Source: Leptospira biflexa serovar Patoc strain 'Patoc 1 (Paris)' (GTDB lineage: Bacteria > Spirochaetota > Leptospiria > Leptospirales > Leptospiraceae). From it: DNA of 64,000 nucleotides. A program made the position numbers and the translations under genes. Shown piece by piece: positions 9,029 to 17,823 of the stretch; position 1 is the stretch's first letter; every line of letters starts with the position of its first letter. The DNA lies in assembly GCF_000017685.1 (NCBI RefSeq), contig NC_010602.1:3359001-3423000 (forward strand), written 5' to 3'. Below the pieces are notes generated by a model. It was not told the origin of the DNA, ran no database searches, and saw nothing but the letters and a program-made list of their open reading frames with translations.

Positions 9029-10252
9029 TCAACCTGAGATTTTAATTTTTTTAGCTAAATACACACTAAACAACAGACTCAATACCGAAATCATCCCTAC
9101 CAATTCATAATTCACAAATTGTTTATCTGCGTTTTGGTAAAGAATTAATCCTGCGACGTAAGAAGCGGCCCCTGAAGCAATCTGTTGGATGGCTGAATTG
9201 ACAGACATAAAACTCCCTCGAATCCGAGGCTCCACAGCCGATGTGACCATCGCAAAGGCAGGGACCATCCTACCAGAAACAAATACCATAAAAATGGTTG
9301 TGATAACTAAAATCATGGGAAGGGCTGTTTTTGTCATAGTGACAACCAAAATGACTGGAATGATGGCAAGAACAGTGACGATTTGATAAATAATAAATTT
9401 CCCGAATCGATCGGCTAGTTTACCAATGTATCTACTTGTGAAAAACGTGACAAGGCCACCAAAGAAGTAAATGTATGGAATCTGTTTTGTGGAAAGACCT
9501 ACATTAGAAACTAAAAATGGACTTAAAAACGGAATCACTGTAAACCCACCAAACATTAAAAAGACCATAAAAATAAACGGAGGGAAATGTTCTTTTTTCT
9601 TCAAAACCAATAGTAAGGACTTAACCTGAGATTGTTTTACTTTTATGTCTGAATCGAGATGATAACGAATCGATGGTAATAATTTATAACCAAGGGGCAA
9701 AATTAAAAAACCTGCAATCCCCAAAGAAAGAAAAGGAAAATGCCATCCGAATCTTTCAGCTAGTTCTAATCCAAAAGGAACGCCCACTACCGAAGCAACA
9801 GAAAAGGAACCCATCACAACACCAGTAGCAGTGCCCCTTCGAAACACTGGTATGATATCTCCAATGATGGAAAGTACCGTGGCACCAATCATTCCCCCGA
9901 AGCCACCTGCGATCACCCGTGCGATGAGTAAAAAAACATAACTATTGGCAAAGGCACATAAAAAAGTACCAAATGAAAATCCAAAAAATAAAACGAGTAA
10001 ACTCAATTTACGATCAAAGGTATCTAAAAACAAGGCACCAATCAATCCAAACACTCCGGCACTTATGGAATAGGAAGACACAAGTAATCCAAATGCCGCA
10101 GCATCAATATTAAAACTTTCCATAAATACTGGCCCAAGGGGCATCATGATCACAAAATCTAAAACATGTAAAAACTGTAATGCGGCTAAAATAAATATGA
10201 TGGCTCTTTCTTTTTGGATCGTATGAAGCGGATGGGTAAGAGGTTGGCTCAT
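9029..10252 (-). CDS. MFS transporter (drug-efflux type)
   Basis: 407 aa with about twelve hydrophobic segments, the normal size for DHA1-type exporters. Motif A is recognisable in the loop after TM2 (GALFLDTFDRKLSLL), and a related repeat occurs in the second half (RYIGKLADRFGKFI). It would export small molecules by proton antiport. The start lies 10 bp from a 16-bp TetR-type palindrome, so repression by a TetR-family regulator is likely. The divergent neighbour is an SDR gene. Substrate unknown. Confidence 0.88.
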   Translation of the reverse strand: MSQPLTHPLHTIQKERAIIFILAALQFLHVLDFVIMMPLGPVFMESFNIDAAAFGLLVSSYSISAGVFGLIGALFLDTFDRKLSLLVLFFGFSFGTFLCAFANSYVFLLIARVIAGGFGGMIGATVLSIIGDIIPVFRRGTATGVVMGSFSVASVVGVPFGLELAERFGWHFPFLSLGIAGFLILPLGYKLLPSIRYHLDSDIKVKQSQVKSLLLVLKKKEHFPPFIFMVFLMFGGFTVIPFLSPFLVSNVGLSTKQIPYIYFFGGLVTFFTSRYIGKLADRFGKFIIYQIVTVLAIIPVILVVTMTKTALPMILVITTIFMVFVSGRMVPAFAMVTSAVEPRIRGSFMSVNSAIQQIASGAASYVAGLILYQNADKQFVNYELVGMISVLSLLFSVYLAKKIKISG

Positions 10253-10262
10253 AATACGAATA

Positions 10263-10278
10263 TTGACCAGCTAGTCAA
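10263..10278. promoter_or_regulatory. Candidate TetR-family operator palindrome
   Basis: TTGACCAGCTAGTCAA is a near-perfect 16-bp inverted repeat (TTGAC, C, AGCT, A, GTCAA; only the symmetric C/A pair does not match). This spacing and sequence is the common form bound by TetR/AcrR-type repressors. It lies in the 87-bp divergent region between the MFS gene and the SDR gene. No TetR gene is present in the window. Confidence 0.55.
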
Positions 10279-10339
10279 AATTGCCAAAACAATTTATTTA
10301 AGAATTGCCAAGTTTTCTAAACTGAAATAAATTTCCTTT

Positions 10340-11119
10340 ATGAAATATGCTTTAATCACAGGTGCATCTACGGGACTAGGAAAAGATTTTGCCCATTCGT
10401 TGGCAAAACTAGGTTATACTCCAATATTGGTAGCTAGGAATGCTGACAGACTCAAAAGTCTTGCGGCCGAAATCAAACAGAAGTATGGTTTAGACGGCAT
10501 TGTCATCGCAGAAGATTTATCAGTTCCAAATGCTGCTGAAAAAATTTATAAATCAGTCAAAAAGTTAAAAGTACAAGTCAGTTGTTTGGTTAATAATGCT
10601 GGGTACGGTTTAAATGGAGAATTTCACAAAAATTCATTTTCAGAAGAATCAAAGATGATCCAACTGAATGTCACTACTTTGGCGGAATTATGCCATTTGT
10701 TTTTACAAGACATGGTGACAAATAAGGAAGGATACATTCTCAACGTGGCTTCTACTGCTGCCTTCCAACCAGGACCATTGATGACAAACTACTATGCCAC
10801 CAAAGCATACGTACTCTCGTTAAGCGAAGGTTTAGCGGAAGAAGTTCGAGAGTATGGTGTAACCGTTTCCTGCCTATGCCCTGGTCCCACTAAAACAGAA
10901 TTTTTTGAACGAGCAAAAATGTCAGATAGTAAGTTAGTGAAATCTTCGATATTAGCAATGAACTCCCAAGATGTTGTGGATATTGGTTTAAAGGCTTTAT
11001 TTGGAAAGAAAGTCGTAAAAATTCCAGGTTTTTTGAACTTTGTATTAGCAGAGTCAATCCGTGTGACGCCAAGAGCAATGATTCGTAAAATAGCAAAGTA
11101 TCTAAATAAAGTTGGTTGA
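10340..11119 (+). CDS. Short-chain dehydrogenase/reductase
   Basis: 259 aa classical SDR. The NAD(P) site is TGASTGLGKDF near the N-terminus, followed by NNAGYG, the catalytic Ser in NVASTAAF, and the YYATK active-site Tyr/Lys pair. The basic residue after the second strand (ARNADRL) hints at NADP preference. The C-terminal extension (RVTPRAMIRKIAKYL) resembles the DltE/YqjQ-like group. Its last 8 bases overlap the aminotransferase gene, suggesting cotranscription. Substrate unknown. Confidence 0.88.
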   Translation: MKYALITGASTGLGKDFAHSLAKLGYTPILVARNADRLKSLAAEIKQKYGLDGIVIAEDLSVPNAAEKIYKSVKKLKVQVSCLVNNAGYGLNGEFHKNSFSEESKMIQLNVTTLAELCHLFLQDMVTNKEGYILNVASTAAFQPGPLMTNYYATKAYVLSLSEGLAEEVREYGVTVSCLCPGPTKTEFFERAKMSDSKLVKSSILAMNSQDVVDIGLKALFGKKVVKIPGFLNFVLAESIRVTPRAMIRKIAKYLNKVG

Positions 11120-12314
11120 TTTGACAAAAAATTTATTCCCGTTTTCAAATCGTTTTTCTTCGTTAGGGGAAATCCAATCTGAAAATTCTATTCATAAAAC
11201 TAAATCAGATTTAATAGAATCGGGAATTCCAATCATTGAATTAGGAAATTCCAATCCAACACAATTGGGATTGGAGTTTCCACCTTCTGTTTTAACTCAT
11301 ATACTTTCTAACCTCAATGTAAGTATCTATGATCCAATTCCTGAAGGATTGGAATCTGTTCGAAAAGAAATTAGTTCCTTTTATACAAATCGAGAGATTC
11401 CAACAAATCCTTCCAATTTTCACCTAACAGCGAGCACTTCAGAAGCGTATTCATTTTTATTTAAATTACTAACGAATCCAGGTGATGAAATTTTAACACC
11501 AAATCCAGGATATCCCCTTTTTAGTTTTCTTGTAGGATTGGAAAACTTAAAAGAAGTCCATTACCATTTGAAAGAAGATCCTAAAACTGGCCGATGGGTA
11601 TATGATGCGGAATCCATAGCGAATACGATCAGTACAAAAACGAAAGCCATCATTCTTGTCAGTCCCTCGAACCCAACAGGATCCAAAACCACAGAATCAT
11701 TTTGGAAAGAATGGGAATCTTTTGGCATCCAATTGCCTGTGATTGTAGATGAAGTTTTTGAAGCATATGATTATTCTGGTGATTCTCATTTCCTACCTTC
11801 GAAACCGAATTTCCCATTATTTGTTTGTCATGGTTTTTCCAAAATGTTGGCTCTTCCCCAAGCCAAACTCGCTTGGATCTTGAATCTTTCTCCTGAGCCC
11901 CTCCAATCGGAGATTCAAAAAAAACTCAGTTTCATCACAGACACCTATCTTTCGGTAAATTCATTCATCCAATCAGCTTCTTTTGAGTTGTTACCTTGGA
12001 AAACAATGGTTCAAAATAGAATTCGAACAAGAGTTATGCGAAATATTGCAACTTGTTTAAATTTTGCACAAGGAACCCCTAAAATTAAAACTTTTCACAC
12101 ACCAGAAGCAGGATGGTATTTTTTACTCGAGTTCAATGTAGAAAAAGATGATGAAATTGTGGTGTTAGAGATACTAAAAGAGACCAAAGTATCCTTACAC
12201 CCAGGAACTTGGTACGGATTTTCGCATAACAGGTGTATTCTTGTAATTAGTTTAATCACAGAAGAAGAAACCTTAGAAAAAGGACTCAACTTACTTCAGT
12301 TCTTTTTTAAATAA
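11112..12314 (+). CDS. Class I/II PLP-dependent aminotransferase
   Basis: 400 aa fold-type I aminotransferase. Seen: ELGNSNPTQLG near the N-terminus, the cofactor-stacking region TASTSEAYSFLFKLL, NPGYPLF, the SPSNPTGSK loop, VDEVFEAYDY, and the PLP lysine in HGFSKMLALPQAKLAW. A C-terminal Arg in FSHNRCI could bind the carboxylate. The start is TTG at 11112 (or TTG at 11121) and overlaps the SDR stop codon, which indicates translational coupling. The amino-acid substrate cannot be assigned. The 3' end overlaps the convergent patatin gene by 19 bases. Confidence 0.87.
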   Translation: MVDLTKNLFPFSNRFSSLGEIQSENSIHKTKSDLIESGIPIIELGNSNPTQLGLEFPPSVLTHILSNLNVSIYDPIPEGLESVRKEISSFYTNREIPTNPSNFHLTASTSEAYSFLFKLLTNPGDEILTPNPGYPLFSFLVGLENLKEVHYHLKEDPKTGRWVYDAESIANTISTKTKAIILVSPSNPTGSKTTESFWKEWESFGIQLPVIVDEVFEAYDYSGDSHFLPSKPNFPLFVCHGFSKMLALPQAKLAWILNLSPEPLQSEIQKKLSFITDTYLSVNSFIQSASFELLPWKTMVQNRIRTRVMRNIATCLNFAQGTPKIKTFHTPEAGWYFLLEFNVEKDDEIVVLEILKETKVSLHPGTWYGFSHNRCILVISLITEEETLEKGLNLLQFFFK

Positions 12315-13264
12315 TTGATGATCTCTGATTTTTTTGCCAATGCGTCCGCTTTCCCTAATTCAAATGTTTCTCTAACACCTTTGGGATTGGTGTAATCGAA
12401 GGAAGTGATGGGAAGAGGTTTGGAAGGTGTGATTAAAAACGACCTTGCTAGTAAATCGGGATCTTTTCCTACAATTGTATTTGGTTCGTAATGAATTCCT
12501 ATGATTTTTGCCTTCGGAGAGAAGGTTTCGATCATCATATTGTTTGTGAGTCCTCCATCTAAGTAGTATTCGTTGCCAACGGATTGAAAGTCAACGATGG
12601 GAGGAATGGAAGAAGAATTCAAAATGAATTGCTCAATGGTTTCTGAATTTACAAAATCCTTTTCTGTAAAGTCTACATCTTCCATATTCCACTTTTTGAT
12701 GATTTCTGCGATGCGGTTGGCTGGGATTCCTTCTGAGCGGTCCCTGTCATCTAATATAAAGGCCCGGCCAGTTTCTGAAATCAAACGAGCCAATCGAAAT
12801 TTGTTTTTTAAAGAATCTTCTTTTGGATGTGCTTTCACAGAATGGATCCAAATTTTGGCACCCGATTCTAAAACTCGATCAAAACGCATTCCGAAACGAA
12901 TGGTTCGTCGATACATATCCTCGTGTGGAAATGTGGACTCCCCACGTAACAAATTTGAAAAATGAAAATTTCTAGAATTCCGTTTGGTGATTTCTTCGAA
13001 GTATTCAACGGATTCTTCCTCTGTTTGGGACAAAATACAAAGAGCCATCGCAGCACCAGCAGACACACCAGATAACTCCGTGAATCGCACTCCCCACTCT
13101 CTCAGAGTTTTCCCTACACCCAGTGCATAAAACGCCTTACAACCTCCACCTGCAATCGCAAGTGAGGCGTCGTAAGTAGGAAATATTTTGACTAATGTTT
13201 GTAAAACTTGTTCACGGACGCCCATAAATTCGGCTAATTCTAATCCCCTTCCCAACGAAAGCAT
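12296..13264 (-). CDS. Patatin-like phospholipase
   Basis: 322 aa with the full patatin catalytic set: the oxyanion loop IAGGGCKAFYALGVG, the nucleophile elbow GVSAG, and the second dyad residue in YLDGGLTNN. These enzymes hydrolyse lipid acyl esters. No signal peptide is visible, so it is probably cytoplasmic or peripheral. The start (ATG 13264) lies inside the 3' end of the next upstream gene, overlapping it by 25 bases, so the two are probably cotranscribed. GGGAGA is about 12 bases before the start. Confidence 0.88.
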   Translation of the reverse strand: MLSLGRGLELAEFMGVREQVLQTLVKIFPTYDASLAIAGGGCKAFYALGVGKTLREWGVRFTELSGVSAGAAMALCILSQTEEESVEYFEEITKRNSRNFHFSNLLRGESTFPHEDMYRRTIRFGMRFDRVLESGAKIWIHSVKAHPKEDSLKNKFRLARLISETGRAFILDDRDRSEGIPANRIAEIIKKWNMEDVDFTEKDFVNSETIEQFILNSSSIPPIVDFQSVGNEYYLDGGLTNNMMIETFSPKAKIIGIHYEPNTIVGKDPDLLARSFLITPSKPLPITSFDYTNPKGVRETFELGKADALAKKSEIINYLKKN

Positions 13265-13524
13265 AGTGTATTGTTTTCTCCCAGAAACCTGTCAAAATAC
13301 AAACTTGCACGACAATCTTCTTCCGTTGCCAGAAAGAAGTCATACCCTCCCGCAGGGTATTTGATTTTACAACAACCTTTTTTGTCTTTTCTATCAGGTG
13401 GTTGTCGAACGGATTTGTCTTGGCCTTTGAGGTCGCCAAGACTTGGGGGTAATTCCTGTCTTGGATCAGCCCACAGACTCAAAACGCTGACATAGATAAG
13501 GAAAATCGCAAACGTTGTACGCAT
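13240..13524 (-). CDS. Small secreted hypothetical protein
   Basis: 94 aa from the ATG at 13524; a further ATG at 13557 would add 11 residues and cannot be excluded. It has a hydrophobic signal sequence (TTFAIFLIYVSVLSLWA) followed by a Pro/Gln-rich, charged stretch and a C-terminal part with four cysteines (GCCKIKY, EEDCRA, TLCFRW). No family recognised. It overlaps the patatin gene, which suggests the pair acts in the envelope. Confidence 0.6.
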   Translation of the reverse strand: MRTTFAIFLIYVSVLSLWADPRQELPPSLGDLKGQDKSVRQPPDRKDKKGCCKIKYPAGGYDFFLATEEDCRASLYFDRFLGENNTLCFRWEGD

Positions 13525-13693
13525 TCTACACATGTAGACGTAAGGAACAAAGCTCATGTTCTATGATTTTTTAAAAAATAGTGAATTGTGTTCAACCGTA
13601 TAAAATGTATTTCTAATGGTTTGGAAATATTTTTCTTTACCCAATTCGAAGATAGTGGATACTCTGGACACTAATTATCCTTTGGGGAAATCA

Positions 13694-14650
13694 ATGAGCA
13701 ATACAAGACTACAATACCACGCCACTGGCGGACAACTCTTCATGCTATTTTTGAAGAATATGTTTCTAACGGTAGTGACTTTAGGGATCTACAGCTTTTG
13801 GGCAAGGACCAACATCCAAAAGTTTATGGCAGAGAATTTGGAATGGGCTGGTGAACGTTTTTCCTTTCATGGAACTGGAAAAGAAAGATTCATCGGGTTT
13901 TTAAAAGCCGCAGGAATTTTCGTCGTACTTTACATCGCGATCATGATCATACTTTGGATCGCAAACAAAATTCCCGTCCCTTACTTCGCTACAATCATCG
14001 GGATCGTATTGTATTTGGGAGTGGTGTTGGCACTTGTTCCTATCATCATCGTTGGTGGTAGAAAGTACATCACTTCCCGCACTGGGTATCGGAATCTTCG
14101 ATTTGGATTTGATGGTAAAATCATAGAAGTTGCAAAAATTTATGGAAAAGGGATTCTCCTCACTATCGTTACACTTGGAATCTATTATCCATGGTTTTTT
14201 GCAGAAAAAGAAGCGTACATCCAAAGCAAAACTCGTTATGGAAATACAAATTTTGGTTTTTCTGCAGATGGTAAGGAAATTTTCTTTTTATACTTAAAAG
14301 GAATCCTTCTTAGCATCGTGACAGTCGGAATTTATTATTCTTGGTTTTTGGCTGACGTCCAAAACTACATTTGGAATCGCACTAGTTTCCAAGGCAAAAA
14401 ATTTAGATCTGATCTCACTGGCGGAAAGATTTTTGTGAATTTTCTGATCGCTTATTTGATCATTCTATTCACACTCGGTATTGGATTTGCTTGGGCTGTG
14501 GTTCGATTGACAAAATTGTTCATCGAATCTGTGAGTTTAGAAGCAGAAGTTGACTTCTCAACGATTTCTGCCCAACCAGATGCAACTGCAAATGCTACCG
14601 CGGAAGGATTGGAAGCACTTGCGGAAACTTTAGAAGCCTTCCTATCTTAA
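13694..14650 (+). CDS. DUF898 (YjgN family) membrane protein
   Basis: 318 aa. The ATG at 13694 is preferred over 13616 because GGGGAAA lies just upstream and the family begins near here. The sequence is a tandem array of DUF898 units, each with a TM segment carrying VTLGIYSFWAR-type or VTVGIYYSWFLA-type motifs and a soluble FHGTGKE/GFDGK-like patch, giving about six membrane segments. The function of the family is unknown. It is followed 3 bases later by an M48 peptidase gene, an association also known for DUF898 genes elsewhere. Confidence 0.87.
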   Translation: MSNTRLQYHATGGQLFMLFLKNMFLTVVTLGIYSFWARTNIQKFMAENLEWAGERFSFHGTGKERFIGFLKAAGIFVVLYIAIMIILWIANKIPVPYFATIIGIVLYLGVVLALVPIIIVGGRKYITSRTGYRNLRFGFDGKIIEVAKIYGKGILLTIVTLGIYYPWFFAEKEAYIQSKTRYGNTNFGFSADGKEIFFLYLKGILLSIVTVGIYYSWFLADVQNYIWNRTSFQGKKFRSDLTGGKIFVNFLIAYLIILFTLGIGFAWAVVRLTKLFIESVSLEAEVDFSTISAQPDATANATAEGLEALAETLEAFLS

Positions 14651-14653
14651 ACA

Positions 14654-15844
14654 TTGTTTCAAAACCAAACATTTACATCACGATATTTTAATGGTGTCTC
14701 GGCGGTCCCTGAAGAGGGGACCGTTCTTGTCCATGGCCAAACTGTCCAATTCACATCATCTGATACTCATCATAAATTAAATATTTCCCAATTTACAGAA
14801 TTCACACAGACGCATAAGGGCTGTAAGTTGATTCTTCTTCCAGACGAAACCAAAGAAAGTCCAGTTTTGGAAATTTTTTGTACAAAAGCAGAATCCAAAC
14901 TATTAGAAAAAATTTGGATCCAAAACAAAAAATCACAAAGTCATTCCAGTGCTCTTTTTTACTCCATTCGCGAAATGAACCCGATCGTTCTTGGAATCCT
15001 ATCGCTTACGGTAGTTTCCATCGTTGGTTTTTTCTATTTTAAAGGACTAGAACTCGTTACCAATGTCATTCCTCTTTCGATGGACAAATCGTTGGGAGAT
15101 TCCGTTCAATTGAAAATGGAATCGCAATTTGAAAAATGTGATTCAAAAGCAACGGATCGTTTTTTCGCAGAAGCACTTAAAAAAATAGTTCCAAAAGATA
15201 GCAAACATGAGTTTCAAGTTTCGGTGATTGCTTCCACCGTTCCCAATGCCTTTGCCTTATCCAATGGTAAAATTTATTTTTTCTCAGGATTACTGAACGA
15301 AGCCGAGTCACAAGAAGAGGTGATAGGTGTGTTAGCACATGAAATTGCCCATGTGGAAAAAAGACACCATATGCGGAATTTGGTCAAAGCTGGTGGAACT
15401 TCGCTTGCGATCAGTTTGGTGGTAGGTCCTGGTTTAGGGAATATGGAATTTTTAGAAACCTTCACAGAAATTGGTTCCACTATTTTGGTATTGAAGTTTT
15501 CCAGAGACTTTGAAACAGAAGCGGACAAAACTTCTATCGAATATCTAAAAGCACAAAATATGTCTACAGATGGACTCCTTAGTTTTTTCAAACGAATGGA
15601 AACATTGGAAAATGATGAAACCGAATCGGATCAATCTGCTACCAGTGCGAAAGAAGGTGACTCTACTGTTAGTCAAATCACAGATTTTTTAAGTACGCAC
15701 CCCGCGACAAAAGAAAGGATGAAAACATTAGAGACTTTGATTCAGAAAGGTAAAAAAGGGAACATCAAAAAAGTGGTTTCTGATAAGACTTGGAATGAAG
15801 TTCAAACGGTTTGTTTGAATTTAAAAAATTCGGATTCCAAATGA
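14654..15844 (+). CDS. M48-family zinc metallopeptidase
   Basis: 396 aa starting at TTG, three bases after the DUF898 gene. The N-terminal ~100 residues form a small beta-rich domain typical of M48 proteins paired with DUF898 (probably DUF7092). A TM segment follows (PIVLGILSLTVVSIVGFFYF), then the peptidase domain with the zinc motif HEIAHVEKRHH and the third-ligand Glu in ETEAD. The ending (STHPATKERMKTL) is also typical of M48. Probably a membrane-tethered protease in envelope quality control. The end overlaps the convergent epimerase gene by 43 bases. Confidence 0.87.
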   Translation: MFQNQTFTSRYFNGVSAVPEEGTVLVHGQTVQFTSSDTHHKLNISQFTEFTQTHKGCKLILLPDETKESPVLEIFCTKAESKLLEKIWIQNKKSQSHSSALFYSIREMNPIVLGILSLTVVSIVGFFYFKGLELVTNVIPLSMDKSLGDSVQLKMESQFEKCDSKATDRFFAEALKKIVPKDSKHEFQVSVIASTVPNAFALSNGKIYFFSGLLNEAESQEEVIGVLAHEIAHVEKRHHMRNLVKAGGTSLAISLVVGPGLGNMEFLETFTEIGSTILVLKFSRDFETEADKTSIEYLKAQNMSTDGLLSFFKRMETLENDETESDQSATSAKEGDSTVSQITDFLSTHPATKERMKTLETLIQKGKKGNIKKVVSDKTWNEVQTVCLNLKNSDSK

Positions 15845-16722
15845 TCATAAATTTCCTTTAGAGTTTCACTCAAACTATGTTTGTTTTTCCACCCTAACGA
15901 TTTTAGTTTTTGATTGTTACCATACACCCGAGATGTTTCGGAGGAACGAACTCTGCTTTCATCTACTAAAAATTTAATATTTTCGCCAGAAAATTTTACG
16001 AGTTCTTCTACCATATAACGGATGCTACGTTCTTCTCCAGAACAAATGTTATATATTTCTCCCGATTCTCCCCTTTCGATCAGAGTCAGATAACCAGCAA
16101 CGATATCCTCCACATGAGAAAAGTCACGAGTCGGTGCTAAATCACCCACTAAAATTTCTTTTTTCCCCGCATATTTTGCTTCGATGATTTGCGAACAAAA
16201 ATTTGGAATCACAAATTCTTTTCTTTGGCCGATCCCAATATGATTGAAGGGACGTGCGATCACAACGGAAACAGAAGGACTATATTCAGAGTATTGCCGA
16301 CAAAATGATTCTGCTGCTAATTTGCTTCCTGCATAAGGATTGACTGGTTTTGGCAATAAGGACTCTTCCAAGGGAAGGACATCCATGTTTTGTTTTCCGT
16401 AAACATCAGCTGATGAAACGTACAACATCTTACATGGTTTTTGTAATCGATGTAAAATTTCTAAAAGATTTAAGGTGCCGCCAACATTGATTTCTTCAGT
16501 TTCCCAGGGATTCGCGATGGCATTGGGAACAAATGCCTGGGCAGCTAAATGGATCAAAATATCTGGTTGGACTTTTTTTAACTGATCCTCTACGGTTTCT
16601 CGGCTTCGAATGTCACCTTGAAAGCAATGAATTTCATAACTACCATGGGTTTTGAGTGCAGGGAGGAGATAACTTCCCACAAATCCACTGGCTCCGGTGA
16701 TTAAAGTTTGTTTTTTTTTCAT
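15802..16722 (-). CDS. NAD-dependent epimerase/dehydratase (GDP-mannose 4,6-dehydratase/Rmd-like)
   Basis: 306 aa extended-SDR enzyme on nucleotide sugars. Rossmann motif TGASGFVGSYL, DIRSRETV, LAAQAFVP, the catalytic YVSSADVYGK and NPYAGSKLAAE (Tyr/Lys), and RPFNHIG. The pattern is closest to GDP-mannose dehydratases and GDP-6-deoxy-4-keto-hexose reductases. It would make an activated deoxy-sugar for surface polysaccharide. It is divergent from a glycosyltransferase block 86 bp away, consistent with that role. The exact sugar cannot be told. Confidence 0.85.
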   Translation of the reverse strand: MKKKQTLITGASGFVGSYLLPALKTHGSYEIHCFQGDIRSRETVEDQLKKVQPDILIHLAAQAFVPNAIANPWETEEINVGGTLNLLEILHRLQKPCKMLYVSSADVYGKQNMDVLPLEESLLPKPVNPYAGSKLAAESFCRQYSEYSPSVSVVIARPFNHIGIGQRKEFVIPNFCSQIIEAKYAGKKEILVGDLAPTRDFSHVEDIVAGYLTLIERGESGEIYNICSGEERSIRYMVEELVKFSGENIKFLVDESRVRSSETSRVYGNNQKLKSLGWKNKHSLSETLKEIYDHLESEFFKFKQTV

Positions 16723-16808
16723 AGAAAAGGGAATTTTCTGATCTGACCCTAAGATTTAGTTGCCATTCTTCCAATTTTTCAAATCCTCTCAACAAAAGAA
16801 AGAAAACT

Positions 16809-17822
16809 GTGGAAGACAAACAGAAATTCAATCCATCCCCCTTTGTCGAAATCCGAGACCCACAGCTCAGCGTACAAGAAATTGTCGAATCTCTGGAAGC
16901 AAAGATCCCCTTGGACCCAAATCAAAACACACACTGGTCTGAACTCACAAAAATCAGCTATAAACCAGAATCCCCTCTTGGATTTCGCAAATTTGACCCA
17001 GCAGGTACTGCTCACTTATTTGAAAAAGGGATTTCGAGTCCGAAGTTTTCGAATCCCAAGTTTTGGTACATACGTGGTCCTGTTAAATACATCATCAATC
17101 GACTGATTTCCGTATACGGTCAGATTGATAAAAAACTTTCAGAAAATCGAATTCGTGCATTTTTCTCCGTTCTTCATGAATTGGTTCGTTTGGGAAAACG
17201 ATTGGAACAAATGGAAAAACGATTTGATGGTTTTTATCGTGATCATTTGTTGAATACAAATCAAAAATCTTCGCCTAACTTTAGTTGGGCAACAAATTCA
17301 TACTTTATCGATGCCGGTATCAATCCAAGTTGGAATCTGGCAGTTGAAGATCTAAAAGATTCAAGACAAGTTTTGGTTTTATTTCCTGAATGGGGAGAGA
17401 TCTTAAAACAATTAACAATTTCTAAAATTCCCTTCCAGGCGATTACTTCTAACTCAGATCAACATGATTTTATTAAAAGAAAACTTTCGCATAACATACA
17501 TTTACTAGAAAGTATTTTCCCTTTGTCTCAATTGAAAATACAGAATTTGGATATATTGGTTTATTTACCTTTAAACAAATTTCCTTCTTTTGCGATTGAA
17601 AGAATTTTTGGTGAAATCTCTGCCATTCTCACAAAAGGAAATCATATTTACTTTTCGGTCTCAATATTACCAGAAAACAACCATCGACCGTTTCGAGATT
17701 TACAAGTGACAGAAATCAACTTAGATCTTTTGCCAAATTATTTAAACACTTTGGGATTCAATTCGTTAAGAGAACTAACTGTTTCTGAGGACACAAAGGT
17801 ATTTCGATATACCAAATTCTAA
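16809..17822 (+). CDS. Hypothetical protein of glycosyltransferase cluster, 337 aa
   Basis: GTG start. No clear family. The N-terminal ~150 residues, with SVQEIVESLEAKIP and a helical stretch (LVRLGKRLEQMEKRFDGF), resemble leaders seen in surface-sugar proteins. The C-terminal half alternates strands and helices and may be a decayed methyltransferase-like fold, but no SAM-binding glycine motif is visible. It is followed by glycosyltransferases after 1 base, so a role in sugar-chain assembly is inferred. Confidence 0.6.
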   Translation: MEDKQKFNPSPFVEIRDPQLSVQEIVESLEAKIPLDPNQNTHWSELTKISYKPESPLGFRKFDPAGTAHLFEKGISSPKFSNPKFWYIRGPVKYIINRLISVYGQIDKKLSENRIRAFFSVLHELVRLGKRLEQMEKRFDGFYRDHLLNTNQKSSPNFSWATNSYFIDAGINPSWNLAVEDLKDSRQVLVLFPEWGEILKQLTISKIPFQAITSNSDQHDFIKRKLSHNIHLLESIFPLSQLKIQNLDILVYLPLNKFPSFAIERIFGEISAILTKGNHIYFSVSILPENNHRPFRDLQVTEINLDLLPNYLNTLGFNSLRELTVSEDTKVFRYTKF

Positions 17823-17823
17823 G

